Source of the DNA: Benincasa hispida
Taxonomy: Eukaryota > Streptophyta > Magnoliopsida > Cucurbitales > Cucurbitaceae
Length of the DNA stretch: 64,000 bases
Direction of reading: 5' to 3'
Assembly (NCBI RefSeq): GCF_009727055.1
Contig: NC_052357.1
Coordinates: 2,659,226-2,723,225, forward strand
Shown: positions 11,368 through 23,039 of the stretch, one piece after another
How the letters are laid out: every line of letters starts with the position of its first letter
Position numbering within the stretch: the stretch's first letter is position 1
Made by a program: the position numbers and the translations under genes
Notes under the pieces: model-generated
Databases searched by the model: none
Told to the model about the DNA's origin: nothing
What the model saw: only the letters and a program-made list of their open reading frames with translations

Positions 11368-12768
11368 ATGGGTGAAACAAGGGAGCAAACGTTAAGAGAG
11401 CTTTCCAAACGAAATTACACTCATCAACCGTTATGTATAGTATATCCGGAGACTACGGTACCTTTTGAATTAAAACCCAGTTTAGTTCATCTTTTACCCA
11501 CTTTCCGAGGTAATCTAAGGGAGGACGCACATAAAAACATGAAATAATTCCATTTGGTATGTGATGGTATGCGCCCACAGGGGGTAACACGAGAACAACT
11601 TAATCTTAGGGCCTTTCCCTTCTCCTTGAAGGATGTGGCCAAAGATTGGTTATACTACTTAACACCAGAATTGATTACCACGTGGAATGCTCTTAAGAAA
11701 AGGTTTTTAGAATTTTTTTTCAATTTTTTCCCTGCATCTAATGCTAATAATATTAGAAAAGAATTATATGGAATAAAGAAATTGGTAGGAGAGTCCCTAT
11801 ATGAGTATTGGGAAAGGTATAAGCACCTTTGAGCTTCCTTTCCCCATCATCAAATTTCTAACCAATACCTTATCCAGTATTTCTATTTAGTATTGCTTCC
11901 ATCTGAGAGGAGTAACATTGATGCGGCTGCCGATGGAGCTTTAACTGAAAAAACACCCACTGAAGCTAGTGAGCTAATATCAACCATGCTCCCCCAAATT
12001 AAAACGTGTGGAGCATGTGGTGTGGTTGGACATGCTTCCAAAGCTTGCCCATAAGGTCAACCTCAAATGGATGCAATTGGAGGTTTCTAAAGGAAGTACG
12101 ACCCTTGCGGGAAAACTTATAACCAAGGGTGGCAAGATCATCTTAATTTCAAATGGGGATCTCAAAGGCAATACGAGAACCAGAATCAATCTTCTTCAAG
12201 CTCTTCAGGTATGTCTCTCGAGGACGTAGTGAAATCCCTTATTGACCATTCTTTGAAATTTCAACAAGAACTCCACAATTTGCAAAAGGACGACATACAA
12301 CTTCAACAAGACACAAAATCCTTTCAACAAGAGATTAGACAAGGATTTTCAAACTTGGGCACACAAATCATGCAACTTGCAACTGTGGTAAGCAAGCTGA
12401 AGAGTAAATCATCAGGAAAGCTCCCCGCTCAACTGGAGCATGCAAATGTAAGCACAATCACTCTTAGAAGTGGTAAGGAAATCCCCTTCTCCTCTCAAGA
12501 TGCAAACCCGATTCAATCTCCTTCAAAGAAGCAAGAAAAAGTAATGAAAGAACAAAATAGCAAGGTAAGTAAATCAAAGGAGACTCCTATTTTTCCTGAG
12601 GTATATGATTACTCTCCTCCTAAAGCAGAGCCGTATGTACCAAAGGCACCATTCCCTAATAGGTTGGCAAAACCTAAAGTAGAAGATATTGACCTAGAGC
12701 TTGTTGAGATGTTAAAAAAGGTACAAATTAACATCCTTTTGCTTAATGCTATTCAAACAAATACCTAG
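11368..12768 (+). pseudogene. Gypsy 1 gag
   Basis: ATG at 11368 opens a frame that reads MGETREQTLRELSK and continues in the same frame past a TAA at 11545 into MRPQGVTREQLNLRAF, PFSLKDVAKDWLYYL and GESLYEYWERYK, the retrotransposon gag domain. A TGA ends this at 11830, followed by SFPHHQISNQYLIQYF in the same frame. A complete CCHC knuckle (CGACGVVGHASKAC) lies at about 12009-12050. The C-terminal part (12211-12768, 185 codons open) is Gln/Lys-rich with ITLRSGKEI, typical just before the protease of this lineage. Confidence 0.88.
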
Positions 12769-12769
12769 G

Positions 12770-13600
12770 TATGCTAATTTTTTAAAATATTTTTGTACTA
12801 AGAATGAAAAGGGAAGGAAGAGGAGAGAGTAACTATTAGCAAGAATGTCTTGCTTTATTAAAAAAGGATATGCCCAAAAAATTTAGAGATCCGGGAATGT
12901 TACCTTGCCATGCAAAATAGGAGATAACTCATGCTATGCTAGATTTAGGTGCTTCAATAAACGTCAAACCTTTTCATGTTTATGAAAACCCTAAATTGAA
13001 TGGCCTACAAAAAACAAATGTTTGCATACAACTAGCCAATAGGTCATACAAACAACCCCTAGGCATAGTAGAGGATGTTTTGTTGAGAGTTTAATTTTTC
13101 CAGTCGATTTTTACATTTTAAAAATGGATGAACCATACTCTACTTCTTCTTTGTCTAATATTTTACTTGGTAGACCCTTTATGAAAATTGCAAAAACTAT
13201 AATTGATTTAGATAAGGGGTCTTTATCAGTAGAATTCGATGGAGAGGTAAAGTTTTTCAACATTTATGATGCCATGAAATTTTCAGAGGAGTATTTGTCT
13301 CTTTGTTCCATAGATACATGCGACATGTTTGATGAATTGTTGTTTTCTACTAATGAAAATTAGGTTTGTTTGGTTTCCTCCTCCATTGATCTTGATGATG
13401 ATGACTCTTCGATTGTCTCTTTCTTTACTTCTTGATTTTTATTTGCACGATAATTCTTCCAATAATGATGTTGTGGAATCTCAGGTACAAGGGATCAAAC
13501 TAAAGGTTCTCCCTTCTCACCTTAAGTATGTTTCCTAGGAGAAGAGAAGGTCTTTCTTGTGAACATATCTAGAGAACTCACATCTTCTTAAGAATGCTCA
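12770..13600 (+). pseudogene. Gypsy 1 aspartic protease region
   Basis: A frameshifted retropepsin-like segment. MLDLGASINV near 12940 is the active site, with DLG in place of the retroviral DTG/DSG; the same DLGASIN appears in gypsy element 2, so it is a lineage trait rather than damage. ILLGRPFMKIAKTIIDL (about 13150-13210) is the conserved second half of the fold. The segment up to 13540 encodes an acidic linker and LKVLPSHLKYVS, which in this lineage leads into reverse transcriptase. Several stops lie between 12770 and 13120. Confidence 0.85.
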
Positions 13601-13645
13601 CTAGTAGAAACACTAAAGGACCACAAGAAAGAAATTGGTTGGGAT

Positions 13646-15100
13646 TTGGATGATATCAAAGGGATAAGCACTTCCCTTTGCATGCACAAAATTGTCCTAG
13701 AGGACGAAGCCAAGGCAACTTTTCAACCTCAAAGACTAAATCCAACCATGGAAGAAATTGTTCACAAGGAAATACTTAAGCTACTTGAAGCTGGAATAAT
13801 ATACCCAGTCCCATATAGCCAATGGGTAAGTCTGATACATGCAGTACCAAAGAAAACCGAAATGACCATTATGAAAAATGAAAAAGGTGAGATAATTCCA
13901 ATGAGAGTGCAAAATGGTTGGAAAATGTGTAGAGACTTCATAAAACTCAACAAGTAACAAAAAAAGATCACTTTCCTTTACCTTTTATTGACCAAATGGT
14001 TGAACGGCTGGCCGGGAAGCCATATTTTTGTTTTCTTGACAGTTTTTCCGGATGTTATCAAATACCAATAACACAGGAAGATCAAGAAAAGACTATTTTT
14101 ACTGCACTTATGGTACATATGTATTTAGGAGAATGCCATTTAGGCTATGTAATTCTCTAGGTACGTTTCAACGATGATGAACATTTTCTCTAACTACGTA
14201 GAAAAGTGCATAGAAATTTTCATGGATGACTTCACTGTGTATGGTACATCTTTTGAAGATTGTTTGCATAATTTGAGTTTGATTTTGAAAAGATGCATAG
14301 AAAAAAATTTAGATATGAATTATGAAAAATGTCACTTCATGGCTTCTCATGGAATTGTTCTAGGACACCTTATATCTTCTAAAGGCATAGAAGTTGATAA
14401 AGAAAAAATAAATTTTACAGCTAACCTTCCGTATCCTAAAAACATTAGGGAAGTATGCTTTTTTCTTTGTAGTATAGGGTTTTACAGGAGGTTCATTAAG
14501 GACATTTAAAAAATTGCACTTCCTTTGTCGAGCTTACTCCAAAAAGATGCCACATTTGATTTCAATAAGAAATGCAAGGAAGCCTTTGACACACTCAAAG
14601 AGAAGTTGACATAAACTTCCATTCTTCAACCACGCCAATGGGACTTACTATTTGAGATCATGTGTAATGCCAGCAACTTAGCAGTAGGGGTGGTATTGGG
14701 ACAAAGAGTTGACAAGAAGTGCCATGTGATTTCTTTCGCATCTAGAACACTCAATTCATCTCAAATCAACAACCAAAGAAAAAGAATTTATTTCCATTAT
14801 TTTTACTTTAGATAAATGATCCTACATTCTCGATTTTCCAATGATTATTTACACTAACCATGCTGCTCTTAGGTACCTTATGACGAAGAAAGAATCAAAA
14901 CCCAGACTTGTAAGATGGATCCTTCTTTTGCAAGAGTTTAATTTGACTATCAAAGACAGAAAAGAATCCGAGAATTCAATGGTCGACCATCTATGTTGAA
15001 TCATGCAAGCAGAAGAGTTAATTCCAATTAGAGAAGACTTTCCTGATGAACTCTTTTTCAAGGTAACTACTTTCCTACCGTGGTACACCGACATGATAAA
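13646..15100 (+). pseudogene. Gypsy 1 reverse transcriptase and RNase H
   Basis: Frames read GISTSLCMHKIVLEDEAK, EILKLLEAGIIYPV, GWKMCRDFIKLNK, then after a stop KDHFPLPFIDQMVERLAG and FCFLDSFSGCYQIPI. The active site IFMDDFTVYG lies near 14220 within an open 111-codon stretch that continues through KCHFMASHGIVLGHLIS to FYRRFIKDI. RNase H follows with LLFEIMCNASNLAVGVVLG (Asn where the catalytic Asp is usual) and decays after 14800. Not functional because of many stops and frame changes. Confidence 0.88.
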
Positions 15101-15159
15101 TTACCTTGTTACGGGTAAGTTTCCCTTTAACATGTCTTCATCTAGAAGGTCTAAACTAA

Positions 15160-15757
15160 AAAGTGACTCTAAATAATTCTTATGGGATCCTCGTTATCTA
15201 TGGAAATTTTGTTCGGATCAAATCATTAGGAAATATGTCCCTAACGAAGAATTTGAGTTTGTTTTGTCATTTTGTCATGATTATGCATGTGGAGGTCATT
15301 TTAGTCCAAAACGAATTGCTAGAAAAATTTAGATTCAAGACTATTTTGGAATTCTCTTTTTGCCGATTTGTATGCATATTGCAAATCTTGTAAAAAGTGT
15401 CAAAAATTTGGATCTTTGTCTAAAAGAAATGAAATGCCTCTCAACTCCATTCTTGTTTATGAAATATTTGATGTGTGAGGCTTAGATTTCATGGGTCCAT
15501 TTCCTTCTTCGTTTAGTTATCTGTACATTTTTCTTGGAGTAGATTATTTTTTCAAATGGGTTGAGGCAATCCCCACTAGAACAAATTATTCTTCTATTGT
15601 TTCAAAATTCCTAAAAAATAACATCTTTTCTAGATTCGGAGTTCCTAGGGCCATCATAAGTGACCAAGGAACACATTTTTGCCATAAGACCATAGAGACA
15701 TTATTGAGGAAATACGGAGTTCACAACCGTGTTTGTAACCTTTGGGTGAAAACCTAA
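15160..15757 (+). pseudogene. Gypsy 1 integrase, cut before the catalytic Glu
   Basis: A decayed H2C2 finger region (HDYACGGHF near 15280 and CKSCKKCQKF near 15390) is followed by the core domain: GLDFMGPFPSSFSYLYIF with the first Asp, VDYFFKWVEAIPT, then FGVPRAIISDQGTHF with the second Asp. The frame runs to LLRKYGVHNRV and ends at 15757, about 15 residues before the expected catalytic Glu. Sequence beyond this point does not resemble gypsy, so the element was truncated here. Confidence 0.87.
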
Positions 15758-16949
15758 GGGAAACGATGGACACCTCTAAACTCAATCAAATTACCTCTAG
15801 GTCGAAATGCACTAAAAAAGGTGAAGAAAATGGCCAAAAATTGGAATAGAGAAGAAAAACCCATAAATCTATGTTTGAAAATCAATGGAAAGTGAGGGGA
15901 AATGATTTTATGAAGGGGGGAGGGAAGAATCCGGCCTTAGGTGATGGAAATCTGGTGGAAAGGGGAAGAGAAAAATCACCGAGAGATGTAAAAATCGCAC
16001 CCCTCTCTGCTGCAGATCTTCTTTTGTGCCCTAATTTTTTTTAAGGAATTAGACTAAAAATAATTTAAACCTAAACCTAAATTAACCTAAAATAAGAAAA
16101 TAAAAATAAAAACAATAATTTTTTTTCCACTTGGCTTCCTTCAAGAAGCGCAAACTTTTAACATCGGTTTCGACGTGACCCGTCTCCTATCAAGGTACAA
16201 AGATATTCTCGTATTTCTCTGATCCTTTCTTGGATGAGTCGATATAGCCTGACAAGGCTGTAAGGGTTTTCATCTTTTGAGAAGAGCCAGACAAGTCAAA
16301 TTTGTGATTTTTTGTTAATTTATAAGACTCTAGGACTGACTTTTCTAAAATTAAAGACTCGGACTCACAACGCAAAGATGAGCAGTAATAAAAAAATATA
16401 TATGAGATGCCAGAGGGAAGAACAGATCGAGGCTTGGAAGCCTTTAACTCTATCGACTGAGCTTCCTCGAGATGAAGCTTAGGCTCATACTTAACCTAAC
16501 AGGCTTGTTCTGGACATGGTGGAGAATAAACATCATCATTATCGAAAGGGAAAAATTCTTCCACATATGCAACCTCAATAGTATAAACGTTGTGAAGCTC
16601 TGGGCAGCTCTCCAATGTTGGTATGGAAATTACAAGTTGAGAAATAGGATCTATCTCAACTACACAGGGGTTTAAGTCTCTAGGTGAAGCTCAATAGACT
16701 CCTGTATTCACTAAGGTCAGCAAGTCCATATATTAAAGAACTCGACATCATACCTTGGCTGAAAGTGTGAGGAATCAGCTGCTCAATGGGATGGTCGATG
16801 TCAGTCAACTCTCCACTCATCCCGGTACTCTCAGAAGATGGGTGCACCAAGGATTCTTCAAGTCCCCAAACTGATTCAATGATATGAGCAACAAGGTCAC
16901 CCAGACTTTGAAAATCAGTTCTAACTTCGGATCCAGAATTGAAGCTATC
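15758..16949. other. Unassigned region, partly decayed minus-strand frame
   Basis: From 15758 to 16180 I see no recognisable protein or repeat; the minus strand is pyrimidine-rich like a 5' untranslated region. A 61-codon minus-strand frame at 16190-16375 (LILEKSVLESYKLTKNHKFD) belongs to the same decayed unit as the frame at 16680-16960. No family could be named. The region may be the remnant of a gene or of an unrecognised element. Confidence 0.4.
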
Positions 16950-17830
16950 CTGGTGGTTAGGGGTGTTAAAAAAATCCGATGACCCGAAAAAAATCGATCA
17001 ATCCAACCCAAACCGTTCGATTTGGGTTGGGTTATAAATTAATTTGGGTTGAGTTGGGTTCAAATAAATGAAAATTTTATGAGTTGGGTTGGTTCATGGG
17101 TCACCTAAAATAACCCGAACCAACCCGAACTTATTATTTACTTTAAAATATATATTTTTTTTTTGCTTATGTACAATTAGGTATACAAATATTTATTTTA
17201 GTTTTTTTTTTCATTTTATAAGTTTTTTGGATAATTTATTCTTCAACAACTCTTAAAAATATATATTTTTTTTGCACTTTGAAAAAAAATTATACATTGT
17301 ATAAATTGAAATTGAGTTGTTAATCTTAATTCGTATATGAAAATAGTTAAATGGAATTTTTACATACTAATATTTTATTTCCTTTTATAAAAAAATTAAA
17401 TAAATGACCCGAGTAACCCGAACCAACCCAACCCAAATATTTCATGGTTAGGTTAGGTTGGATTCATTTTTTAATGAGGGTTATTTGGATTGAAAAAATT
17501 TACAACCCGAACAATTAGATTGGCTCTAAAAAGTCTTTCAACCCAACCCAATCCAACCCACGAACACCCCTACTAGTGGTAACTTGAGTATTCATGATGA
17601 CTATAAGGGGTTCCTACACAAGCTCATTAGAGTTGTTAGAAAGTTCCTTGACCAAATCTTCTAATAAAATACCTGAATTGGCAGAAGAAGCATCCATTGA
17701 CGTCAAGCTCGGGCCAGGCATGTCACACCCTCTCCCAGAATACCTTTCCGACCTAGGAGGAGATTTAATGGTAGCAGATGCCAACCTTCTTATGACATCC
17801 ATCGTCCCACTCAACCTTAGTCACTAAGAC
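16680..17830 (-). pseudogene. Unidentified decayed reading frame split by an hAT insertion
   Basis: Minus-strand coding-like sequence lies on both sides of the hAT element at 16958-17572. Upstream part (17814-17614): MSGTMDVIRRLASATIKSPP and KSPPRSERYSGRGCDMP, then ILLEDLVKELSNNSNELV. Downstream part (16958-16680): HQDSFNSGSEVRTDFQSLGD, then IIESVWGLEESLVHPSSES and HTFSQGMMSSSLIYGLADLS. The two halves are not in one frame after removing the insertion and one target copy, and a TAG ends the first half, so it is a pseudogene. Ser-rich composition, no catalytic motif seen. I do not recognise the protein; it could be a host gene fragment or an accessory frame of an old element. Confidence 0.45.
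16958..17572. mobile_element. Non-autonomous hAT element, 615 bases, TSD CTGGTGGT/CTAGTGGT
   Basis: Bounded by inverted termini TAGGGGTGTT and AACACCCCTA and by an eight-base target duplication (16950-16957 and 17573-17580, one mismatch), the hAT signature. Subterminal parts are packed with AACCCAACCC / GGGTTGGGTT and ACCCGAACC motifs in both orientations, likely transposase binding repeats. The left end (TAGGGGTGTT, a run of A, then TCCG) closely matches the right end of the 14-kb hAT element at 63418. It has no coding capacity and an AT-rich centre. Confidence 0.9.
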
Positions 17831-18774
17831 CATCGTGTACTGGAAATAGTTATGAACATGTAATTAATTAGATATTTCTCAACACCATACGTAACAATTT
17901 TAAAAACATGATTTATATATACATGCCAAAATAGTTAACATTACAATAGGACCCTTCTCAACTTTATCCTTATCTCTAATATGCACATATGGGTTTACTA
18001 AGCTAGACATGTTTATCCATCTCACAATTTAAATTATGGATTCCTCTAAATCTGGATATTTGAGTAGCAGACTGGCAAATCAACTAGGTTTCAGGGGTGG
18101 ACCGCTACTTGGGAAAAAAGTGTAAGCATGGAAAAGAGTGAGCTCGCGCTTAGTGAGTGACATTTAAAACATGTTTCCCATACACATGTTAATAAAACAT
18201 AATCATACTCAAGTATCAATTTTTGAACTCAGGGTTTACTAATTCAGAACATTAGGTATAATATCTTAGAAAATGTTATAGAACCCTGTAAACATTTGAT
18301 AAGCATCGTCCTTCAACCTTAGTGGAGGGAAAGTCCTTTTGCTCAATCACTCAATGTCGAAATCCTTAGTTGGTGTGGAGTAGTCTCAACACAACTAACG
18401 TCGATAATACCTACGTGCACGTGATTAAACCCTAGATACCATCATACCTTAAGTATTAGAGGACCCAGATACCTTCATACCTTCAGTGTGGGGTTTCCTC
18501 ATGCAAACATCACAAAATCTCAATCATAGTTAAGAACTCAACCTCTAAAAAAATGAAACATTCCAGTAGCATATACTTCATGAGTATAGAAATTAAGAGG
18601 AATAACTCAACTTAACGAATGCTTTGTAGGTTATGCTTCCGAGCATTAAAATTCAAGTATGCTTACGAAATTCATATGTAAAGCATATTGTAAAACTTAT
18701 ATTAAAACTTTCGAAATAACATGCTCGGGGAAAAATCTTACGTAAAACATGTAATAGGCTTACACTATGAAATT
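17830..18774 (-). repeat. Older repeat, probably LTR or leader, interrupted by copia A
   Basis: No reading frame. On the minus strand it contains CACTCACTAAGCGCGAGCTC-type sequence (near 18140) and GGTATGATGGTATCTAGGG direct repeats. The flank on the other side of copia A (28990 onward) continues it; the target duplication GTTAA proves the two sides were once contiguous. A minus-strand TATA motif lies in that continuation at 29367-29374. Most likely a minus-strand LTR of an unidentified gypsy-type element. Confidence 0.4.
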
Positions 18775-18779
18775 GTTAA

Positions 18780-20827
18780 TGTTGGGATTGGTGTTCTAAT
18801 TCTCCCGGTGGTCTTGTAGTTTGTAAATATTTTGTACACATTGTTATTAATAAAATAAATGTTATTTTATATGCATTTACTCAAATTCAATAAACTAAGA
18901 TCTGTGGTTATTTCATGTAACTTAAGCAAATATGTGAGACATACAATTGGATCATGCCTTAAGTAATAACCTAAATGGTCTATAGTATAAGGATAAATGA
19001 GGGATACCTTATCATGGTGACACTACGGATACAACCCACTTTGTAGATGTTACAAATGTTGTAAAACAAATGGTTTGATCCTAATCATTTATGTGGAGAC
19101 ATGCGAGCGGGGGTATCCTATACAAAGAGTTTGTATAAGACTGGACCACGAGATGATTAGTCTCTTTATATAACGCCATTGATAATTGAGACTTACATCT
19201 CACTAAAATGACTATAGGTGACATGACCTTAATCTAGAGTGAGTTGGAAACTCCTGCCTGTGAGGTCGGTCCTTTGATTAGTATGGGGTAGAGTGGCTAG
19301 ATTGCCAACTCAATGAGTCTACCTTTTTGGGGATTCGTCTGATTGGGGAGGTAGGAACTTAGTTACACAAGACGAAATTCACTCCTTCCCGAAGTAGGGG
19401 TAAGTAGATAAATTGCTCCTTTAAGGGCTGATTCCAGGTCTTAAACATAGTAGCCACACCCTTTCTTTGGAAGAGAGGACTCAGTCATAGTAGGGTTATG
19501 ACTTATTGTTCATTAGAGAAATCAGTGGTACTTAAGGAGTTAGATGTAACTATAGGGACAAAATGGTAAATTGGCCCAGTTGTACTTACGAGTGATTTGT
19601 GAAGGGTCATCACGCTGTTGATTGGTTATATGAACACAGAAATATATCTATAGTACGAAGAATACAAGTGTCGGTCTTTAGTGGAGTGACCAATAGTTAA
19701 CGGATGGTGGATCTCGTGACTAAAGAGTTTAGTCAGTTATCCACGTACCATTAGAGCTTCAAACTAAAAGTCCATGAGGTCCCTTTGGTAGCTCAATAGG
19801 TTCAAGTTGAGAATCAGATTTTGGGTTGATTTGAAGTGTTCAAATTAACAAGAGGAAATTCAATTATATGTGATATAATTGATATGATGTATTAGATACA
19901 TTAATTGGAGGAATTAATATAAATATGATTTATATTAAATACCATAAAGTAGAAAAAGAACTATGGTTTATATGTTTCATATGATGAAATATTAAAACTA
20001 TTGGTTATAAATATAATATGATAAGTTGGTTATCATATTTATTTATAATATATTAATTATATGATAATTAATTATTTTTCCCTAATAACCGAATTGAGTG
20101 GGAGGTTATTGGAAGTTTTATTGTAATCGTGAGATAAAAAGGAAAATTGTTTTCCAAAATCAGTAGTTAATTCATTCAGAATTAATCTCACGAAAAAGGC
20201 TATCAAGTAAAAAGTGTTTTTACTAAGCGATAGTATTGAGAGCATACACGATTGAGCTACGAGTTGACTATACGATAGTTACTCACTTGATCATTGCTAC
20301 ACGATCGAGTAGCAAAGTCCATACAATAGGCTTCATCTTCTAAACGATCGAGTACATCGTCTATACGATAGACAATCTTCATCTCCCACTTACTTGATTG
20401 TCTACTCGATCGTCTACCTCTTGTTTTCCTCAATCCAAGATCACACAAAGCCCACAACTTTTGGATTCTCACACCGAGAATACCAAGGTAACCATTGTGG
20501 TGGTGTTCCTGTTCAGTTCAAGAATCGAGTTGGACTCGATTGGGTTCGAGGTGTATCCAGTTGTTCGTGTTGTTGGCTGTTCCGTTCATTGTGTTCGTGT
20601 TTGTGCTGACTGAACGATTTGTTGAACAATCGAGGGATATTTGAAGAAGACTTCTTCAAAGGCACACATACTCTATCCCTTGTATCTTCTTGTAGCATGC
20701 TGTAATTTCTAATTGTGCATAATCTGTTCATTTCTGTTTAAGACTATAATTGTTTATATTCATTATGAATGGGATTTGGAACAATCCACTTCTGCTGCAC
20801 AAAAAATCTCTATTTAGACTTCCTTCA
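18780..20827 (+). repeat. 5' LTR of copia element A (2048 bases)
   Basis: Starts TGTTGGGATTGG and ends CTTCCTTCA, followed by the primer site. It aligns throughout with the 3' LTR; by eye about nine of ten bases agree in the first 330. Unusually long for copia. The part at 20240-20420 carries many ACGATCGAGTA-like words, several containing the palindrome CGATCG. The 3' end TTCTGCTGCAC is homologous to the CTTCCGCTGCGC of LTR B. Confidence 0.92.
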
Positions 20828-20829
20828 AT

Positions 20830-20841
20830 TGGTATCAGAGC
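20830..20841 (+). other. Primer-binding site, initiator tRNA-Met type
   Basis: TGGTATCAGAGC, two bases after the LTR end, is the classic complement of the plant initiator tRNA-Met 3' end and fixes the plus orientation of copia A and of its LTR. Confidence 0.95.
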
Positions 20842-23039
20842 TAGGTTGTTCTGATATTCCAAATTCCATTGTTGTATTGAACTACTTGTATAGTCGTGGT
20901 GGGTTTTATGTTTTTTACAATGCGTTTAAGAGTTAAATGTGTTTGTGGATGTGTTGATAGATGTTTACGGGATGATTGCCTCTATTCAAAGCTTTCTTTA
21001 AGTTTACAAAGTGTTAATTTGTAAGGGCCTCTATGTTTTTGGGCATAATTAACAAGCAATCAAGTTTGTATTCAAATTGTTTGAAGTGTTTTGAGTCGTT
21101 CGTGATGAAGTTTGGAAGTATGAAGATGTTGTTCTCATTGAGGAAGAAGACCAAAGGTTGGTCGCATCGTGTAGCCCAGGTTAAACGATCGTTAAGATTT
21201 GGCTAAACGATCGTGTAGAAAAGTTCTACCCGATCATGTAGTATTTATTATCGTATAGCTGATGGTAAACGATTGAGTAAAGAGTTTACTCTATCGTGTA
21301 GCGTTGGCTGCTCGATCGCGTGGACGCTTGAGGTAAACGATCGCATAGAGTTTTTTATGCTCGTCGTTTAATAGGCGCGCACACTAAACAATCGTGTAGT
21401 TCAGCATGCTTCATCACATAGTCACTAACTACACAATCACCTAGTATACGATACTTGACGCTTGATCCACGATCATTTAGACGATTATGCTTCACCACAT
21501 CGTTGTCGTCTACTTGATCGTTTAAGGCATACGTTGCACGATATGTGTTGCACAATCGCATGACCTTCATGCTTCATCGCATAGTCAAAGGTACCCGATC
21601 ATTGCTAAACGATCGTTTATGCTCATACAACATTGCTAGATGGTTACAAGGAGTTGTTACACGATCAAGGAGATGAGGCTTTGCCCGGACGGTTCAAGAC
21701 CCAATTCGCCTTTTTGAACCGGTGGACTCAATGTTTTTTGTAATAGTTAGCTTTATTCTTGAGGATTTGAGGCTAATTGTCCTGGTCCATCAACTTTTAC
21801 TTGATGTACATGAGATATATGCTTGTTTATATGCCATAATGTATGATATATAGATTTAAAACCCACCTTAGGTTATGCATTTTATTCATGCATCATATAT
21901 TAAAAGTGTTATAATAGTAAATGGCATGATGAAATTACAAGAAAGCATGCTCATGCATCATATAATATAAGAGTTATATTTATGCATGCATTAAACATAG
22001 TCATGCATCATCTTTATATTATAAGTGTTATAGTATAAGGGTGTATGAGAGCATGTACGCTTGGTTCATTGCTTTGTTATATAAGAGTTATATAAAAGTA
22101 GTAATGAATGAACAATGCATGGAGCATGACACTTAAGGCTTATTTATAAAAGTTATGAAAGCCTTGTATATGTTGCTTTGCATTGTAATGGTTTTAGTTG
22201 TTTCCTTTTATAAGTGGTACAATGGAAATTAGAACTAAAATCAATAAGAAAGAGTTTCATGCGAACCTAGGTGAACTCATGTTTTAAAAGGGTTTTGAAA
22301 TTTGATTGAGATAGACCTAAGTTCATGGTTCTAATGAGATTAGATAACTAAGTTTAATCTTTTGAATCGGTTTAATAGGATTAAATTAATTTGGATAAAA
22401 GATTAAATTTTTATTAAATTTATCTATAAGGGACCTTTTGTCTAAGGCTGATTATGTTTAGGCTGGGGTATTTAAGCTGATGGAAACGGAACACCCCTAC
22501 CTGGGAACCTATCTAGAAAGGTGAATTAGATAGATTTGCTACAAAGCATGCAACAGTTGATCAAAGACTCGTTAAAGAGTTTAATGAATGATGATCAAAA
22601 GTTGTTCAACTTTCCAAAGTAAGAATTACTTTTGGGCCTAAAAAGTCACTTAGTTAAAAATCATTAGCCGTGTTTTTTCTAAGTAAAACTAAACCCTAGG
22701 TTTAAAATACTTAGTGGGAGGAAAAGATATATATGATATGTTAATTCCACTCACGTTTCTCCCTTAATGTTCATACCGTGAGATTCATGCTTGGCCTCGT
22801 GGTGCCCTGGGAGCATCCCCCTTCGAATGGTGTTTGCATGAGTCAATATCAAGGTGAACAGAGAGAGTGTTTATAGTAAGTGGGTGAAGGATGTGTGTCA
22901 ACATGTCTTGCGGTCTCCTTCATTGGTTTGCACCATGAGATCTTATTGCATGGCCTCATGGCGTTCTAGGAACGTCCCCTTTCGAATGGTTTGTGCAGTT
23001 GGTCAATATCAAGACGAACTCCAGAAATGGATAGGGTCG
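20842..23039 (+). other. Non-coding 5' interior of copia A with repeats
   Basis: No protein frame longer than chance. From about 21180 to 21620 it holds a degenerate array of AAACGATCGTGTAG-like words. From 21800 to 22150 there are several ATGCATCATAT / TATAAGAGTTAT near-repeats. An imperfect direct repeat of about 90 bases lies at 22774-22859 and 22931-23020, sharing CCTTCGAATGG and GTCAATATCAAG. A large non-coding interior is usual for a non-autonomous element that borrows proteins in trans. Confidence 0.7.

Larger units (their letters stand above)
9562..15757 (+). mobile_element. Ty3/gypsy element 1 (Athila/Tat-like), 3' truncated
   Basis: Order is 5' LTR (9562-11099), tRNA-Asp-type primer site (11103-11119), gag, aspartic protease, reverse transcriptase, RNase H and integrase. 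The integrase stops before its catalytic Glu, and no polypurine tract or 3' LTR follows. The primer site and gag type point to the Athila/Tat branch of plant gypsy elements. Insertion truncated copia LTR B at 9561, but the target duplication cannot be tested because the 3' end is missing. Confidence 0.85.

Noticed and set aside
20394..20731. Overlapping 71-72-codon frames on both strands
   Set aside because: Inside the 5' LTR of copia A and partly repeated in the 3' LTR (28464-28855); no domain.
21180..21620. Regularly recurring words suggesting a CRISPR-like or satellite array
   Set aside because: Words are degenerate, in both orientations and irregularly spaced, in a eukaryotic retrotransposon leader.
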